Assembly (NCBI GenBank): GCA_039096225.1
Contig: JBBPEB010000028.1
Span: 652,501-716,500, forward strand
Length of the DNA stretch: 64,000 bases
Reading direction: 5' to 3'
Origin: Blastocystis sp. Blastoise
Lineage: Eukaryota > Sar > Bigyra > Opalinata > Blastocystidae
The notes below the pieces were generated by a model. It saw nothing but the letters and a program-made list of their open reading frames with translations. It was not told where the DNA came from and searched no databases. Every line of letters starts with the position of its first letter. Positions within the stretch are counted from its first letter, which is position 1. A program made the translations under genes and the position numbers. Positions 61,130 to 64,000 of this stretch are shown here, piece after piece.

Positions 61130-62668
61130 TTAAGCTCTTCCCCACACTTCATAATCTTCCACTTGAAACTTGTTGTCAGCGTCAATATTACCAGTATTTA
61201 CAAATAATGATGATTTCTGAGGAGCATCTATTGTAGCATAAAACCGTGAATTACAGGAAGAATCAGTATTGCTATGACATTTATCAGATATATAGATACC
61301 ATAACCGTATCCAAATGTTGGACCATAAGAAGAACAACAGCATATACTATAACTATTCTTTGAATAATCATATTTAGTAGGAGGAATATTATGTTCATTA
61401 CTTAATGTAAATAAAAAATCTCCATAGGAAGATTTCCAGTCTATAGAAGAAATATATTGAATAATTAATATTAAATAAATAAATATACAACCTGAACTAT
61501 CCCAACTTTTATTTGTATACCCTCCAAATATATTCATATGATTATTATGACCGATATGTTTGATTATAGAAACTGTTTCTCCTTGATTATCACAATACTT
61601 ATGGAATTCACTTGCTAAATAATTATGCTCACTTGCTCTAAATAATAATTTCCATTTCTGTCTATAACCAAGCCAATTTACTAATGGAGTTTCAAAACAT
61701 TTCTTCTTAAGTATAGTGGAGTTCATAAATACAGTTGCATTTTCATTCATATTTGCTTTGGCAGCTTCTTTTCCTTCTTTTCCAAATAAATCAAACAGTT
61801 CTTTCTCTAATAGTTTTTTATCAATTTTTTCATAACTTTCATCATCAATAAAAATACATTCATTAAGTGCAAAACAATCAATATAATAAATATATTCATA
61901 ATTCTTCTTTATAAGCATTTCATTATTCTTTTCATCATAATCTACATATCCATCATCATATTCATTAATAAAATTAGGCCATAATCTATTTCTCCTCTTT
62001 AAGTAATCTCTTAATATATCATCTTTCTTATCATTTACATACAGAATAACATCATCACCTTCTTTATATAGTACCATATAATGATCAGTTTTATAAAAGC
62101 CCTTTACAAATTCTTCAGGAATAGGTAAATTACAATATTCAAACATTCTTAATAAATCAATTTGATCACTCAAACTTAACTTATCAATATTAACTTTCTT
62201 ATTCATTAAAGAATAAATTAATAAAGGAGCTACTGCTTCATCACTAGGATAATCTAAATAAATATGGCCATCAATAGTCTTTATATCTTCTTGAGAATAC
62301 TCATACAGAAGACTTCCTACTAAACTATTTGTTATTCGTTTAGGAAGAGAATAAACTGGACCATTACTTGTAAATCGAATATAATCAATTCCATTATCAT
62401 TATTATTCATAGTAGCATCATTTTCATAAATATGTGAAGATTCTTGGATAATTATATGTGGATCATCACCATTCTTATCATTCATTCCTTCGCAATTTCG
62501 TGTTAATCGATTCACTAATTCATTCACTGACTCACCTGAGTGAACACAGAAACTTATTGACTTACTTAAAACACCAATCAAATCACCAATCAGTCTCTCA
62601 AAGTGAATCACATCCTTCTGAATATCACCAATCTTATTCGTATCAAATTCTACCTTCTCTTTCACCAT
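61130..62668 (-). CDS. BTB (T1-type)-TLDc protein
   Basis: Two exons join in phase: 61492-62668 and 61130-61440, giving 495 residues. The N-terminal ~90 residues are helical and polar (VEFDTNKIGDIQKDVIHFER). A KCTD/T1-like BTB domain follows from about residue 105: IRFTSNGPVYSLPKRITNSL, LLYEYSQEDIKTIDGHIYLD, then AVAPLLIYSLMNKKVNIDKL. An acidic, Tyr-rich linker runs from about 205 to 320. The TLDc domain is at the C-terminus: GYRQKWKLLFRASEHNYLAS, EFHKYCDNQGETVSIIKHI, NIFGGYTNKSWDSSDWKSSY, FLFTLSNEHNIPPTKYDY and the ending FQVEDYEVWGRA. BTB-TLDc pairs can act as cullin-3 adaptors, which is an inference here. The chosen ATG at 62,668 follows TTTAGA, as in the SNARE gene; an in-frame ATG 30 bases upstream would add LISFLLLFR. 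Confidence 0.88.
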   Translation of the reverse strand: MVKEKVEFDTNKIGDIQKDVIHFERLIGDLIGVLSKSISFCVHSGESVNELVNRLTRNCEGMNDKNGDDPHIIIQESSHIYENDATMNNNDNGIDYIRFTSNGPVYSLPKRITNSLVGSLLYEYSQEDIKTIDGHIYLDYPSDEAVAPLLIYSLMNKKVNIDKLSLSDQIDLLRMFEYCNLPIPEEFVKGFYKTDHYMVLYKEGDDVILYVNDKKDDILRDYLKRRNRLWPNFINEYDDGYVDYDEKNNEMLIKKNYEYIYYIDCFALNECIFIDDESYEKIDKKLLEKELFDLFGKEGKEAAKANMNENATVFMNSTILKKKCFETPLVNWLGYRQKWKLLFRASEHNYLASEFHKYCDNQGETVSIIKHIGHNNHMNIFGGYTNKSWDSSGCIFIYLILIIQYISSIDWKSSYGDFLFTLSNEHNIPPTKYDYSKNSYSICCCSSYGPTFGYGYGIYISDKCHSNTDSSCNSRFYATIDAPQKSSLFVNTGNIDADNKFQVEDYEVWGRA

Positions 62669-64000
62669 TCTAAATAATAAAAGGAATGAAATCAACAAAA
62701 ATACCTTAAAGTCAATAAATGCGGTTATTTCTACAATATTTTTTTATTTCTTTATTATTCACTTATTTCTTATTTATAAATGCAATTATTGCATCAAGTG
62801 AAAATTAATGAACATGATATACATAAATATGCTATAAATTAAGTAGAATAAAAAGATCATTGTTCATGATCGGTTCGCAACTTACTCTAAATAGCTGGAT
62901 CATTGTGAATTATTTATATAGATTTTTTTAATAGTAAAACAATGTAATTATTTATCTCATAAGACTTATATGACTTGTATTATGTCTTCTAAGTCTCTTA
63001 GTTTTTCATAAATCTAGTTTTGCTTTTATTCATATGATTCTCATACATTTATACTTGATAATGAATAATCTTTAAAAGTATTATTATTATTATTTTCTTG
63101 TAATTGTTTCCATTTTTCTCACAGTATTTCATTCACTATTCTGTATTCATGTATTATATTTACAATATACGTTTCTATTTTTCAAATATATCTTTTCTAT
63201 AGCTTCTTTATACATTTATATCTCCTTCCTCATATATTTCCTGTTTCAGTACTATTATTCCTCTTCTGCATGTATTTCCACCCTCTTTATTGTCTGTGTT
63301 TTATATACAATTAATTATGATTGTCTACCAATTATTATTATTTATAATATGTTATCTATATATGTGATGAATAACAACTGTTTAAGAGATTCTATTCAAG
63401 AAGCTATTACCGTTAACATGAATATTGTTTGCTTATATATGTTATTGTACTAATTATGAGAATAAATATGAATAATTAGAATAATGTAATTTATATATAT
63501 TTATTCAATAGATCTCAATTCATATTCCTATTTAAAAATATTTATATAAAATGATATCATAAGAATGGAGTAATTAGAATTTTAGTGCTGTTTTTATTAC
63601 TAGAAGTGTATTTTATTAGAAAACCAATTTTTTGTTAACATTTATAATTCATATAATTCCAGAAAAATTTATTCTTACTTCTTTTTAATTATTGATTATA
63701 ATTATTAGCGAACTATTGTATACTAGTTCTGAACAATTAATTCAATTATATATATATATATGTATTTTCTCATATATTTCTGATATGTTCATTATAAAGC
63801 TATTGAATAAAGTTGGCTAACTATATATATAAACTATTAATTGAATTATAAATAATCAAAAAATAGCACATAATTTTGATCTTCTTAATATATAAAAAAG
63901 TCTAAACAAAGTTATTTATTCTTCTCTTTTATTCTTTTTATGAAATGACCAATTTCTATAAGATTATTATTGTAACCCATAAAAGTATATATCATTGTAA
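62669..64000. other. A+T-rich region, no gene seen
   Basis: There is no exon chain or long frame over ~1.3 kb. T-rich, weakly pyrimidine-biased sequence at 63,080-63,300 (TATTTCCACCCTCTTTATTG and similar) has no splice-bounded blocks that I could join. Confidence 0.4.

Overview
The window is nuclear DNA from a very A+T-rich eukaryotic protist. Bacterial-style single-ORF reading fails here. Almost every real gene is cut by short introns made almost entirely of T and A, with a GTATAT-type donor and a TATAG-type acceptor. I rebuilt genes by joining exons whose phases agree and whose products match known families. Several clues bear on the organism. The glycyl-tRNA synthetase has what looks like a mitochondrial presequence, so mitochondrial translation is likely. 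One of its introns is a U12-type AT-AC intron, so a minor spliceosome is expected. A SYP7-type Qc-SNARE argues against animals and fungi. A fibro-slime fragment and TLDc proteins would fit an amoebozoan or another free-living amoeboid protist. I cannot name the species.

Left part (0.5-11.5 kb, gene-dense): BUD23 rRNA methyltransferase (-), an ERGIC/Erv41-Erv46 cargo receptor (+), a SYP7-like Qc-SNARE (-) and an 11-exon SWR1/SRCAP remodeller ATPase (-). From 11.5 to 21 kb there are tandem repeats, a small micro-exon gene, a tRNA-like cloverleaf, a 3.6 kb purine/pyrimidine-asymmetric tract, a second micro-exon gene and a set of ~400 bp repeats. From 21.1 to 27.5 kb lie RRS1 (-), glycyl-tRNA synthetase (+) and a TLDc gene (-).

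From 27.86 to 33.87 kb is a probable CACTA-class DNA transposon. It holds a spliced Tnp2-like transposase of about 984 residues and a divergent partner gene, and ends next to a GC-rich hairpin. From 34 to 42.5 kb are two more tRNA-like cloverleafs, a decayed micro-exon array (-), a divergent micro-exon gene (+) running into a pyrimidine tract, degenerate ~490 bp repeats and a 2.2 kb satellite of 10 bp units. From 42.5 to 50.4 kb I see no gene.

From 50.4 to 60.04 kb, inverted CACTAGTAGGCACG ends bracket a broken fibro-slime gene, a large gene resembling the non-catalytic part of USP9X/USP24/USP34 deubiquitinases without its protease domain, and another micro-exon gene. This may be a transposon carrying captured host sequence. 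The right end holds a small coiled-coil-like gene (-) and a BTB(T1)-TLDc gene (-).

The most unusual signal is a recurrent module: phase-symmetric micro-exons of about 45-85 nt, then a pyrimidine-rich sense-strand tract, then a tRNA-like cloverleaf in the same orientation. It occurs twice in opposite orientations, at about 19.5 to 15.2 kb and 36.98 to 38.29 kb. Related micro-exon arrays sit elsewhere in the window.
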